Shown here one piece after another: positions 1 to 4,799 of a stretch of 5,346 nt of DNA; position 1 is the first letter of the stretch, and every line of letters starts with the position of its first letter. The stretch comes from an uncultured Collinsella sp. (lineage in GTDB: Bacteria; Actinomycetota; Coriobacteriia; Coriobacteriales; Coriobacteriaceae), in assembly GCA_900553165.1 (NCBI GenBank), contig USCN01000105.1:1-5346 (forward strand), read 5' to 3'. The notes under the pieces were generated by a model. It was not told the origin of the DNA, searched no databases, and worked only from the letters and a program-made list of their open reading frames with translations. Both the position numbers and the translations under genes were made by a program.

Positions 1-33
1 GAGGCCCTGGCCGTTTGGCCAGGGCCTCGTTTT
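1..33. terminator. Strong hairpin terminator, probably bidirectional
   Basis: A perfect 12-bp stem (GAGGCCCTGGCC at 1-12 with GGCCAGGGCCTC at 17-28) closes on a GTTT loop. Read rightward it is followed by GTTTTGTG, a short T-rich tail suited to ending a rightward gene left of the window. Read leftward it begins 12 bases after the regulator's stop codon, so it should also end that transcript. The leftward U-tract, if present, lies outside the window, so the bidirectional role is inferred. Confidence 0.82.
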
Positions 34-40
34 GTGTAAG

Positions 41-919
41 CTACTTGAGGAGTTGGGCCATGGCGTTGACGAATTTTTGTACTTGGAGGGTGGGCTCGAG
101 CGGGTAGTGCAAGAAGACCGGCACCTCGCGGCCACATAGGAACGGCACGCCTACAAAAGCCGGGTGCACGCCCGACCACGCCCCGCAAGTGAGCACCGCG
201 TCGCCCTTTTCCTCCGCCTCGTTAAAGAGCGCAAAGTCAAAACTGTCCACGTCGATCACGTCCACGCCGCCATCGGCCAAAAGATCGATGCGCAGGCTGT
301 CCATGGCGTCGTTGCCGTGGCGCAGTACGCGCAGACGCATACCCTCCAAGTCGGCAACCGTAATGCGATTCTTGCGCGCCAGCGGGCTCGTGCGCGGCAC
401 ATCAATATAAAACGGTACGTTGACGATAAGGAGCTTTTGGCAGGCATCACCCCAGCGTGGGGTTGAAAAACTCGATTGCACCACATCGACCTCGCGGCCC
501 AAGCTGCGCATGACGGTCTCGCGCTCGTCGTAGAGATCGCTTACCGGCACGATCTCAAATCGCAGCGACGGTTCCAGATCGTGGATGCCCGACCACATCG
601 ACAGCGTTTGGCGCCCCGGGCACATCATCGACACGCCCAGGCGCACGGCACCGCCATCGCCCGCCGCGCGTCGGGCACGGCGCAACGCATCCTCGGACTG
701 ACGCATGATCGAGCGCGCATCGTCTACCAGCAGCGCACCCGCCGGCGTCACCTTAACGCCCGAATGCGAGCGCTCGAACAACGTGATGCCAAACTCGGCC
801 TCGAACCCCGACACCTGTTTGACGAGAGCCGGGGTCGACACACGTAGTTTTGCCGCCGCGCGCGAGAAGCTTCCCAGCTCCGCGGCGGCCGATATGGCCT
901 CAAGTCGTCGATCGTACAC
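41..919 (-). CDS. LysR-type transcriptional regulator
   Basis: DNA-binding regulator of the LysR family, 292 residues from the GTG start chosen here, close to the family's usual 290-310. The N-terminal winged helix-turn-helix covers about residues 1-60: the L-x-A-I-x-A-A-A-E-L-G-S-F-S-R-A-A-A segment (6-23), the recognition helix S-T-P-A-L-V-K-Q-V (28-36), and the wing L-F-E-R-S (47-51) ending in T-P-A-G (58-61). A linker helix (62-87) leads to a periplasmic-binding-protein-like effector domain (about 91-292). The GTG at 919-917 is preferred over an in-frame ATG at 952 because GGGAG lies 6 bases before the GTG. The ATG has no ribosome binding site and would add an untypical basic tail. The gene is divergent from the dehydrogenase/transporter cluster, the standard arrangement for a LysR protein that controls its neighbour and itself. 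The effector is unknown. Its codon use is less biased than that of the cluster, as expected for a weakly expressed regulator. Confidence 0.93.
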   Translation of the reverse strand: MYDRRLEAISAAAELGSFSRAAAKLRVSTPALVKQVSGFEAEFGITLFERSHSGVKVTPAGALLVDDARSIMRQSEDALRRARRAAGDGGAVRLGVSMMCPGRQTLSMWSGIHDLEPSLRFEIVPVSDLYDERETVMRSLGREVDVVQSSFSTPRWGDACQKLLIVNVPFYIDVPRTSPLARKNRITVADLEGMRLRVLRHGNDAMDSLRIDLLADGGVDVIDVDSFDFALFNEAEEKGDAVLTCGAWSGVHPAFVGVPFLCGREVPVFLHYPLEPTLQVQKFVNAMAQLLK

Positions 920-925
920 GTTAAT

Positions 926-930
926 CTCCC
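926..930 (-). promoter_or_regulatory. Ribosome binding site that fixes the LysR start at GTG
   Basis: On the minus strand GGGAG is followed by a 6-base spacer and then GTG (919-917). Upstream of the alternative ATG (952-950) the minus strand reads CCTCCTGTGG, which is the complement of a ribosome binding site rather than one. This decides the start codon. Confidence 0.7.
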
Positions 931-986
931 GTTTTCGCGCCCGTGGCCACATGGTGCCACAGGAGGTTGTTTTCGCAGGTCATGCG

Positions 987-996
987 CTCAATTGAG
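987..996. promoter_or_regulatory. Perfect 10-bp palindrome, candidate operator for the regulator gene
   Basis: CTCAATTGAG is its own reverse complement. It overlaps the edge of the candidate -10 box of the leftward promoter (995-1000), a position where a bound protein would block transcription of the regulator. The operator role is inferred from placement only; a 10-bp AT-centred palindrome can occur by chance. Confidence 0.35.
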
Positions 997-1021
997 AATA
1001 AACTGCATCGCACAGTGTAAA
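995..1021 (-). promoter_or_regulatory. Candidate promoter of the LysR gene
   Basis: On the minus strand TTTACA (1021-1016, five of six matches to TTGACA) and TATTCT (1000-995, four of six to TATAAT) are separated by 15 bases. The spacer is shorter than the 17-base optimum, as in promoters that need an activator or are weak. It lies about 75 bases upstream of the GTG start. Confidence 0.38.
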
Positions 1022-1033
1022 CCTATGGTTAAC
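1017..1033. promoter_or_regulatory. Imperfect dyad, candidate LysR-protein binding site
   Basis: GTAAACC-TAT-GGTTAAC has seven-base arms with one mismatched pair. It overlaps the candidate -35 box of the regulator gene and lies between the two divergent promoters, where LysR-family proteins usually bind a recognition site that also gives autorepression. It does not fit the family's T-N11-A rule exactly (the closest symmetric T and A are 13 apart), so the assignment is tentative. Confidence 0.35.
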
Positions 1034-1047
1034 GCCATTCTAACAAA

Positions 1048-1079
1048 TATGCAATTCACCTGCGCAAATGCAAAGCATA
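1048..1079. promoter_or_regulatory. 32-bp interrupted dyad over the cluster's promoter
   Basis: Outer arms TATGC (1048-1052) and GCATA (1075-1079) share their symmetry centre (between 1063 and 1064) with an inner TGCGCA (1061-1066). Three further pairs between them also match, giving 11 of 16 complementary positions. The dyad covers the candidate -35 and the start of the -10 of the rightward promoter, so a protein bound here would directly affect cluster transcription. Which protein binds is unknown; the divergent LysR protein is the obvious candidate. Confidence 0.42.
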
Positions 1080-1083
1080 CGAT
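1055..1083 (+). promoter_or_regulatory. Candidate promoter of the dehydrogenase/transporter cluster
   Basis: TTCACC (1055-1060, four of six to TTGACA) and TACGAT (1078-1083, four of six to TATAAT) are separated by 17 bases. The weak boxes with ideal spacing suit an activator-dependent promoter. The start point would fall near 1090, giving a leader of about 60 bases that includes the hairpin at 1100-1126. Confidence 0.4.
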
Positions 1084-1099
1084 AACCAGCGAAAACCAC

Positions 1100-1126
1100 G
1101 TGGGTCGGTTAATGGGAGCGACCCAC
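1100..1126 (+). promoter_or_regulatory. Hairpin in the cluster's 5' leader
   Basis: GTGGGTCG (1100-1107) and CGACCCAC (1119-1126) form a perfect 8-bp GC-rich stem around an 11-base loop containing a GGGAG tract. It ends 13 bases before the AAGGGA ribosome binding site (1140-1145) and has no T-tract, so it is not a terminator. It may stabilise the mRNA or, as DNA, serve as an operator. Confidence 0.5.
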
Positions 1127-1152
1127 CGGGAGGCATAAGAAGGGAAGTTCCT

Positions 1153-2034
1153 ATGAGCAATTGGCTTAAGCTCGAGGGCGATGTCTGCGCCGTGACCGGC
1201 GCGCTCGGCGGTATGGGCGTCGAGATTTGCCGCGAGTTCGCCCGCAACGGCGCCAACGTCGTCCTGCTCGACCTGGACGAGGAGAAGGTCAAGGCCGCTG
1301 CCGCCGACCTTGCTGCCGAGTTTGGCATCCACGCCGAGGGTTACAAGATGAACGCCACCGACGAGGCCGAGGTTCAGGCTGCCGTCGACGCCACCATCGC
1401 CAACTTCGGCCGTGTCGACGTCCTCGTCAACACCGCCGGCATCCTGCGCTTCGCAGCCATGGAGGACCTGCCGCTCTCCGACTGGAACGAGGTCATCAAC
1501 GTCAACCTCACCGGCTACTTCATCACCTCGCAGCGCTTTGGTCGCGAAATGATCAAGGCTGGCCAGGGTCGCCTGGTGCACATCTCGACCGTTGCCAGCC
1601 ACTCCCCCGAGACGTTCTCGGGCGTGTACAGCTCCACCAAGGCCGGCGTCAACATGATGTCCAAGATGCTCGCCGCCGAGTGGGGCCCCTACGGCGTGCG
1701 CTCCAACTGCGTCGAGCCCTGCTTTGTTAAGACCCCGATGTCGGCGAGCTTTTACGCCGACCCCGAGGTCGAGAAGAGCCGCAGCCGCCTCATCGCCACG
1801 CGCCGCATCGGCGAGGTCAGTGATATCGCCAACGCCGTCATGTTCCTGGCGTCCAAGCGCTCGGACTTTACCACCGGCGACGCCATCAAGGTCGATGGCG
1901 GCTTCTCCAATATGATGGGCGACCTCACCGCCAAGCCCGGCGGCCGTCGAGCCTTTGCCGACAACTACCTCAAGAACAAGGGTGTCGAGCTTTGGTCCGA
2001 CGAGTCTGGCGTCGCAAAGCCCACTGACCAGTAA
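1153..2034 (+). CDS. Short-chain dehydrogenase/reductase (SDR), probably NAD-dependent
   Basis: Classical SDR of 293 residues, cytoplasmic, expected to oxidise or reduce an alcohol/ketone with a nicotinamide cofactor. The Rossmann nucleotide site is T-G-A-L-G-G-M-G (15-22). Asp40 at the end of the second strand favours NAD over NADP. N-T-A-G (93-96) replaces the usual NNAG. Asn118, Tyr159 and Lys163 (Y-S-S-T-K) supply three of the catalytic tetrad. The fourth position, 13 residues before the Tyr, is Thr146 instead of Ser, with Ser145 beside it. The usual P-G after the sixth strand is Pro189-Cys190, followed by Thr194. After the normal end of the fold (V-D-G-G, 247-250) there is an extra tail of about 40 residues, so it is longer than the typical 250. 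The start is supported by AAGGGA 7 bases upstream. It is the first gene of a cluster with an organic-acid-type transporter and a second dehydrogenase. The substrate cannot be read from the sequence; a sugar, polyol or hydroxy acid is possible. Confidence 0.9.
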   Translation: MSNWLKLEGDVCAVTGALGGMGVEICREFARNGANVVLLDLDEEKVKAAAADLAAEFGIHAEGYKMNATDEAEVQAAVDATIANFGRVDVLVNTAGILRFAAMEDLPLSDWNEVINVNLTGYFITSQRFGREMIKAGQGRLVHISTVASHSPETFSGVYSSTKAGVNMMSKMLAAEWGPYGVRSNCVEPCFVKTPMSASFYADPEVEKSRSRLIATRRIGEVSDIANAVMFLASKRSDFTTGDAIKVDGGFSNMMGDLTAKPGGRRAFADNYLKNKGVELWSDESGVAKPTDQ

Positions 2035-2046
2035 ACCAGCCTGACA

Positions 2047-2071
2047 GGGAGGCTCGCGGTGACGCCTGCCC
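2047..2071 (+). other. Weak hairpin between the SDR and transporter genes
   Basis: In the 65-base spacer AGGC (2050-2053) pairs with GCCT (2064-2067), and after a single bulged G, GGG (2047-2049) pairs with CCC (2069-2071). There is no T-tract, so it should not terminate transcription. The transporter's own ribosome binding site further on is poor. Confidence 0.35.
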
Positions 2072-2099
2072 CTCCCCCGCATCGATTAGAAAGAGTCCA

Positions 2100-3356
2100 A
2101 TGGCTTCCACCAACTCCAACAAGGGTCGCGCCGTCGTGCTTTCCGCCGCGTGCGTCACCATGTTCTTCATCAGCTCCATCGCGCTGTATTCCGTCGTGAG
2201 CAAGAATCTGCTCGCCGTCTACCCCGAGTGGTCCAGCGCCCTTACCTGGGCTTTCCCGGTCTTTCAGACCATCATGGCCGTGACGGGCATCTTCGCCGGC
2301 CGCATCTCCGATAAGATCGGCCCGCGCAACGTCGTGATCGCCGCCGCCGTGTGCTACGGCGTGGGCTGGTTCATGTCCGGCACCGTCACCGAGCCGTGGC
2401 AGTTCTACCTGTGGTTCTCGCTCGTCGCCGCCGTCGGCAACGGCCTGGGCTACAACCCGGCGCTCACCACCGGCCAAAAGTGGTTCATCGACAAGAAGGG
2501 GCTCGCCTCCGGCATCACCCTGGCCGCTTCGACCGCCGGTCCCGCCGTGCTGTCCCCGGTGCTCGCCTCGCTGCTCATCCCGAGCCTGGGCATCTTTGGC
2601 GCCCTTAAGGCGCTCGGCGTCATCTTCTTTGTGATGATCGCCGCCTCCGCCCTGTTCCTGAAGGCCCCCGAGGCCGGTTGGCTGCCCGAGGGCTTCGAGG
2701 CCCCCAAGGGCGGCGCGCACGCCGGCACCTTCGGCGACCTCACCCCGGGCGAGATGGTCAAGACCCCGCGCTTCTGGGTCCTCATCGTCACCTTCGCCTT
2801 TGCCGCCACCGCGGGCACCCTGCTCGTGGGCAAGGTTGCCTCCATCGCCGCCGTCCAGCTCTTCGCCGACCCCACGAGCGCCGCTGCCGTCGCCCTCGGC
2901 GGCGTGGTAGTCTCCGTCAACACCTGCGCTAACCTGGTTGGTCGTCTGTCCTTTGGCCAGATCATCGACAAACTCGGCGCCTACAAGTCGCTGCTCATCA
3001 GCCTTGTCGTCACCATCGTCGCGCTCGTCATCATGTCGATGAGCTTTACGCAGAGCATGTTCTTCGTGGCGCTCGCCCTGCTCGGCTTTAGCTTTGGCGC
3101 CCTGCTCGTCATCTACCCGCCGCTCACCGGTGGCGCCTTTGGCACCAGCAACATCGGCGTCAACTACGGCATCATGTTTTTGGGTTACGCCGCCTCCACC
3201 TGGATCAGCCAGCCCATCACCGCCGTGCTGTATCACGCCGAGGCCGGCAGCGCCGCCTACCAGCAGTCTTTCTACGGCGCCATCGTAATCGCCGCCATCG
3301 CCGTCGTGCTCACCGTCTACATGATGGTCTCCGACAGCAAGAAGAAGTCCGCCTAG
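2100..3356 (+). CDS. MFS transporter, oxalate/formate-antiporter (OFA) type
   Basis: Inner-membrane carrier of 418 residues with 12 predicted helices, at about 11-31, 48-67, 78-94, 103-121, 137-160, 166-187, 224-246, 264-286, 297-314, 319-340, 354-377 and 392-411. Helices 6 and 7 are joined by a cytoplasmic loop of about 35 residues. MFS motif A is G-R-I-S-D-K-I-G-P-R (67-76), with a weaker copy G-Q-I-I-D-K-L-G (286-293). The OFA branch is recognised from G-N-G-L-G-Y-N-P (113-120) followed by K-W-F (127-129) and G-L-A-S-G (134-138), and from K-T-P-R-F-W (221-226) opening the second half. Known members move small carboxylates such as oxalate, formate, lactate or pyruvate. Arg282 in helix 8 could match the substrate-binding Arg of OxlT, but helix 11 has no Lys where OxlT has its second one, so oxalate itself is unlikely (alignment from memory). 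The ribosome binding site is weak (AAGAG, 4 bases before ATG). Flanking dehydrogenases suggest uptake or exchange of their substrate or product. Confidence 0.9.
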   Translation: MASTNSNKGRAVVLSAACVTMFFISSIALYSVVSKNLLAVYPEWSSALTWAFPVFQTIMAVTGIFAGRISDKIGPRNVVIAAAVCYGVGWFMSGTVTEPWQFYLWFSLVAAVGNGLGYNPALTTGQKWFIDKKGLASGITLAASTAGPAVLSPVLASLLIPSLGIFGALKALGVIFFVMIAASALFLKAPEAGWLPEGFEAPKGGAHAGTFGDLTPGEMVKTPRFWVLIVTFAFAATAGTLLVGKVASIAAVQLFADPTSAAAVALGGVVVSVNTCANLVGRLSFGQIIDKLGAYKSLLISLVVTIVALVIMSMSFTQSMFFVALALLGFSFGALLVIYPPLTGGAFGTSNIGVNYGIMFLGYAASTWISQPITAVLYHAEAGSAAYQQSFYGAIVIAAIAVVLTVYMMVSDSKKKSA

Positions 3357-3364
3357 TTTTACCG

Positions 3365-3395
3365 ATGCGGCAAAGGGACTGCCCCCTTGCCGCAT
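3365..3395 (+). other. Stable hairpin between the transporter and Gfo/Idh/MocA genes
   Basis: ATGCGGCAA (3365-3373) and TTGCCGCAT (3387-3395) form a perfect 9-bp stem. One A-C mismatch and three more G-C pairs (3375-3377 with 3383-3385) extend it to a 5-base loop. It lies 8 bases after the transporter stop, and the following bases (TCCACC) lack a T-tract. It therefore resembles an mRNA-stabilising or processing hairpin, or a partial terminator, rather than a full intrinsic terminator. Confidence 0.6.
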
Positions 3396-3424
3396 TCCAC
3401 CGCCACCAGTATTAAGGAGTCGAA

Positions 3425-4465
3425 ATGTCTGAGCTCAACCCCGTCCGCATTGCCGTTATCGGCGCCGGCGCCATGGGCCGCAACCACATCCGCTTTGTCA
3501 CCGAGGAGCCCGAGGCCGAGCTCGTCGCCATCGCCGACGCCTTTGAGGGCGCCCGCGCCACGGCCGAGGCCGCCGGCGTGCCGTTTTACACCGATCCCGC
3601 CCAGATGATGGACGAGGTCAAGCCCGAGGCCGTCATTATCGCCACCCCCAACGACCTGCACCTGGGCGTTGCTCGCGAGGCTGTGAAGCGCAACATCGTG
3701 CCGCTGGTCGAAAAGCCGATCTCCAACGATCTTGAGGATGCCCAGGCCTTCGCCGCCGAGGCCGAGACCGCTGGCGTGCCCGTGCTCGTGGGTCAGCACC
3801 GTCGCCACAATCCCTTCGTCAACAAGGCCAAGGAGATCATCGAGGCCGGCGAGCTGGGCAAGCTCACCGTGTCGAGCTTCCACTACATGATCTATAAGAA
3901 TGACGAGTACTTCGATGTCGAGTGGCGCCGCAAGAAGGGTGCCGGCCCGATCCTGGTCAACCTGGTGCACGACGTCGACCTGCTCCGCTACCTGCTGGGG
4001 GAGCCCGTTGCCGTCCAGGGCATGCAGTCCAGCGCCGCCCGCGGTTTTGAGACCGAGGACTCCGCCGTGGTCAACGTCCGTTTTGCCGATGGCGCGCTTG
4101 CGAGCATGACCATCTCCGACGCCACCGCCAGCCCCTGGAACTGGGAGGCCACCGCTCGCGAGGATCCGCAGTACCGCCCCTTCGACGCCGACGCCTACTT
4201 TATTGGCGGAACCTTGGGTGCCCTTTCGCTGCCCCGCCTGCACCAGTTCTCCTACGACGGAGCCTCCAACTGGCACAAGCCGCTGCAGATGGAGATTCCG
4301 GCCGTCGACCCGGCGCTGCCGCACAAGATGCAGCTCAAGCACTTTGTGAAGGTCGTTCGCCGCGAGGTCGAGCCCGTCGTGACCCCCGCCGACAACGTTA
4401 AGACGCTCACGCTGCTTAACGCCATCAAGGAGGCCGCCGAGACCGGCCAGCTCGTCGAGCTGTAA
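3425..4465 (+). CDS. Gfo/Idh/MocA-family oxidoreductase
   Basis: Two-domain NAD(P)-dependent dehydrogenase of 346 residues, a normal length for the family; known members oxidise or reduce sugars, inositols and related polyols. The N-terminal Rossmann domain (about 7-125) has G-A-G-A-M-G (13-18), Asp38 at the end of the second strand (favouring NAD), A-T-P-N-D-L-H (73-79) and the hallmark E-K-P (96-98) whose Lys contacts cofactor and substrate. The C-terminal alpha/beta domain follows. Its active-site segment is N-L-V-H-D-V-D-L-L-R (179-188): His182 sits at the catalytic-His position, but the usual Asp four residues before it is Val178. A second distinctive stretch is S-P-W-N-W-E (about 237-242) with I-G-G-T (about 260-263), typical of an uncharacterised subfamily. 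A strong AAGGAG lies 5 bases before the ATG. It is the last gene before the terminator at 4539-4573. The substrate is unknown; pairing with an SDR suggests oxidation followed by reduction, or two successive oxidations. Confidence 0.9.
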   Translation: MSELNPVRIAVIGAGAMGRNHIRFVTEEPEAELVAIADAFEGARATAEAAGVPFYTDPAQMMDEVKPEAVIIATPNDLHLGVAREAVKRNIVPLVEKPISNDLEDAQAFAAEAETAGVPVLVGQHRRHNPFVNKAKEIIEAGELGKLTVSSFHYMIYKNDEYFDVEWRRKKGAGPILVNLVHDVDLLRYLLGEPVAVQGMQSSAARGFETEDSAVVNVRFADGALASMTISDATASPWNWEATAREDPQYRPFDADAYFIGGTLGALSLPRLHQFSYDGASNWHKPLQMEIPAVDPALPHKMQLKHFVKVVRREVEPVVTPADNVKTLTLLNAIKEAAETGQLVEL

Positions 4466-4538
4466 TGCCTTAAGAGCGGCCGCGGCAGAAACCCCATGCC
4501 GAACCCCTCGGTCCGCCACAAATATGCCCCTCTTCTTT

Positions 4539-4573
4539 GCCCCGCGAGCAGCCTCCTGCCCGCGGGGCTTTTT
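4539..4573 (+). terminator. Intrinsic terminator of the SDR-transporter-dehydrogenase cluster
   Basis: GCCCCGCG (4539-4546) pairs perfectly with CGCGGGGC (4561-4568). After one A-C mismatch, GCAG (4548-4551) pairs with CTGC (4556-4559) around a CCTC loop. TTTTT follows at 4569-4573. It stands 73 bases after the last cluster stop codon and separates the cluster from tex. Confidence 0.9.
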
Positions 4574-4633
4574 GCTACCTTAACGACGATTTTTCTGGGG
4601 CGGGGGCTATTTTGCACCTCGGCTTGATTCGTT

Positions 4634-4795
4634 CGCCACCAAATGGGCCTATCTACTACGTTTAACCGATTACCCTCAACCATGCCGAATTTCGCGAAAT
4701 TAAAACCGCAGGTAGACGGCTTGCCGATTTTCGGAAAACCGGGGGATGGTCGACCCATACGGTTCAAACGTAGTAGATAGGCCCCTTTCGTGGCG
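4634..4795. repeat. Inverted-repeat element with ~35-bp arms (MITE-like or structured-RNA candidate)
   Basis: GGGCCTATCTACTACGTTT (4645-4663) is the exact reverse complement of 4766-4784. The match runs inward through AACCG (4664-4668) and CGGTT (4760-4764) with one unpaired C, and outward to 4634 and 4795 with two mismatches (CGCCAC against GTGGCG, and AAA against TTT). The whole element is about 162 bp with about 90 bp between the arms, and it has no coding capacity. The middle is less GC-rich than the surrounding genes. No clear flanking target-site duplication is visible. It could be a miniature transposable element, a repeat carrying protein-binding sites, or a structured RNA. Dispersal through the genome is suspected but cannot be shown from one copy. 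Confidence 0.72.
4679..4750. other. Nested secondary structure inside the inverted-repeat element
   Basis: Between the long arms, ACCAT (4679-4683) pairs with ATGGT (4746-4750), and after a G-G mismatch CC (4685-4686) pairs with GG (4743-4744). Enclosed are a perfect 14-bp palindrome AATTTCGCGAAATT (4688-4701), CGGC-TT-GCCG (4717-4726) and an alternative CCGA-TTT-TCGG (4724-4734). The last two share bases and cannot form together. AAAACCG occurs twice (4702-4708, 4735-4741). Confidence 0.5.
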
Positions 4796-4799
4796 CAAC

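Noticed and set aside
982..1020. A 12-codon plus-strand frame (ATG at 982, stop at 1018-1020) with AGGAGG at 961-966, as a possible leader peptide
   Set aside because: The AGGAGG is 15 bases from the ATG, too far for normal initiation, and the frame lies upstream of the candidate rightward promoter, so it may not be transcribed.
1153..2034. The SDR as a bile-acid or steroid 7-beta-hydroxysteroid dehydrogenase, known from Collinsella
   Set aside because: It does not resemble the Collinsella 7-beta enzyme as I remember it (different cofactor-site and C-terminal sequence), and the transporter and Gfo/Idh/MocA neighbours do not suggest bile acids.
2038..2054. AGCCT/AGGCT pair after the SDR gene as a terminator
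   Set aside because: The stem is 5 bp and no T-tract follows; the genes on both sides appear to belong to one transcription unit.
988..2082. Long minus-strand open frame (364 codons) opposite the SDR gene
   Set aside because: It lies antisense to a clear SDR. Its Gly-, Val- and Asp-rich, low-complexity translation is what the strong third-position C/G bias of the real gene produces on the other strand, and no domain is recognisable.
1965..3395. Long minus-strand open frame (476 codons) opposite the transporter
   Set aside because: A Gly/Asp/His-rich translation with no membrane helices or motifs; it mirrors the transporter and reflects codon bias.
3359..4519. Long minus-strand open frame (386 codons) opposite the Gfo/Idh/MocA gene
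   Set aside because: Antisense shadow of a gene with intact motifs; repetitive composition and no ribosome binding site.
4591..4606. G-rich patch (GGGGCGGGGG) as a G-quadruplex
   Set aside because: Only two G-runs are present nearby; a quadruplex needs four.
4634..4795. The inverted-repeat element as a CRISPR array, tRNA or known riboswitch
   Set aside because: There are only two inverted arms rather than regularly spaced direct repeats, no tRNA-like cloverleaf, and no riboswitch core that I recognise.
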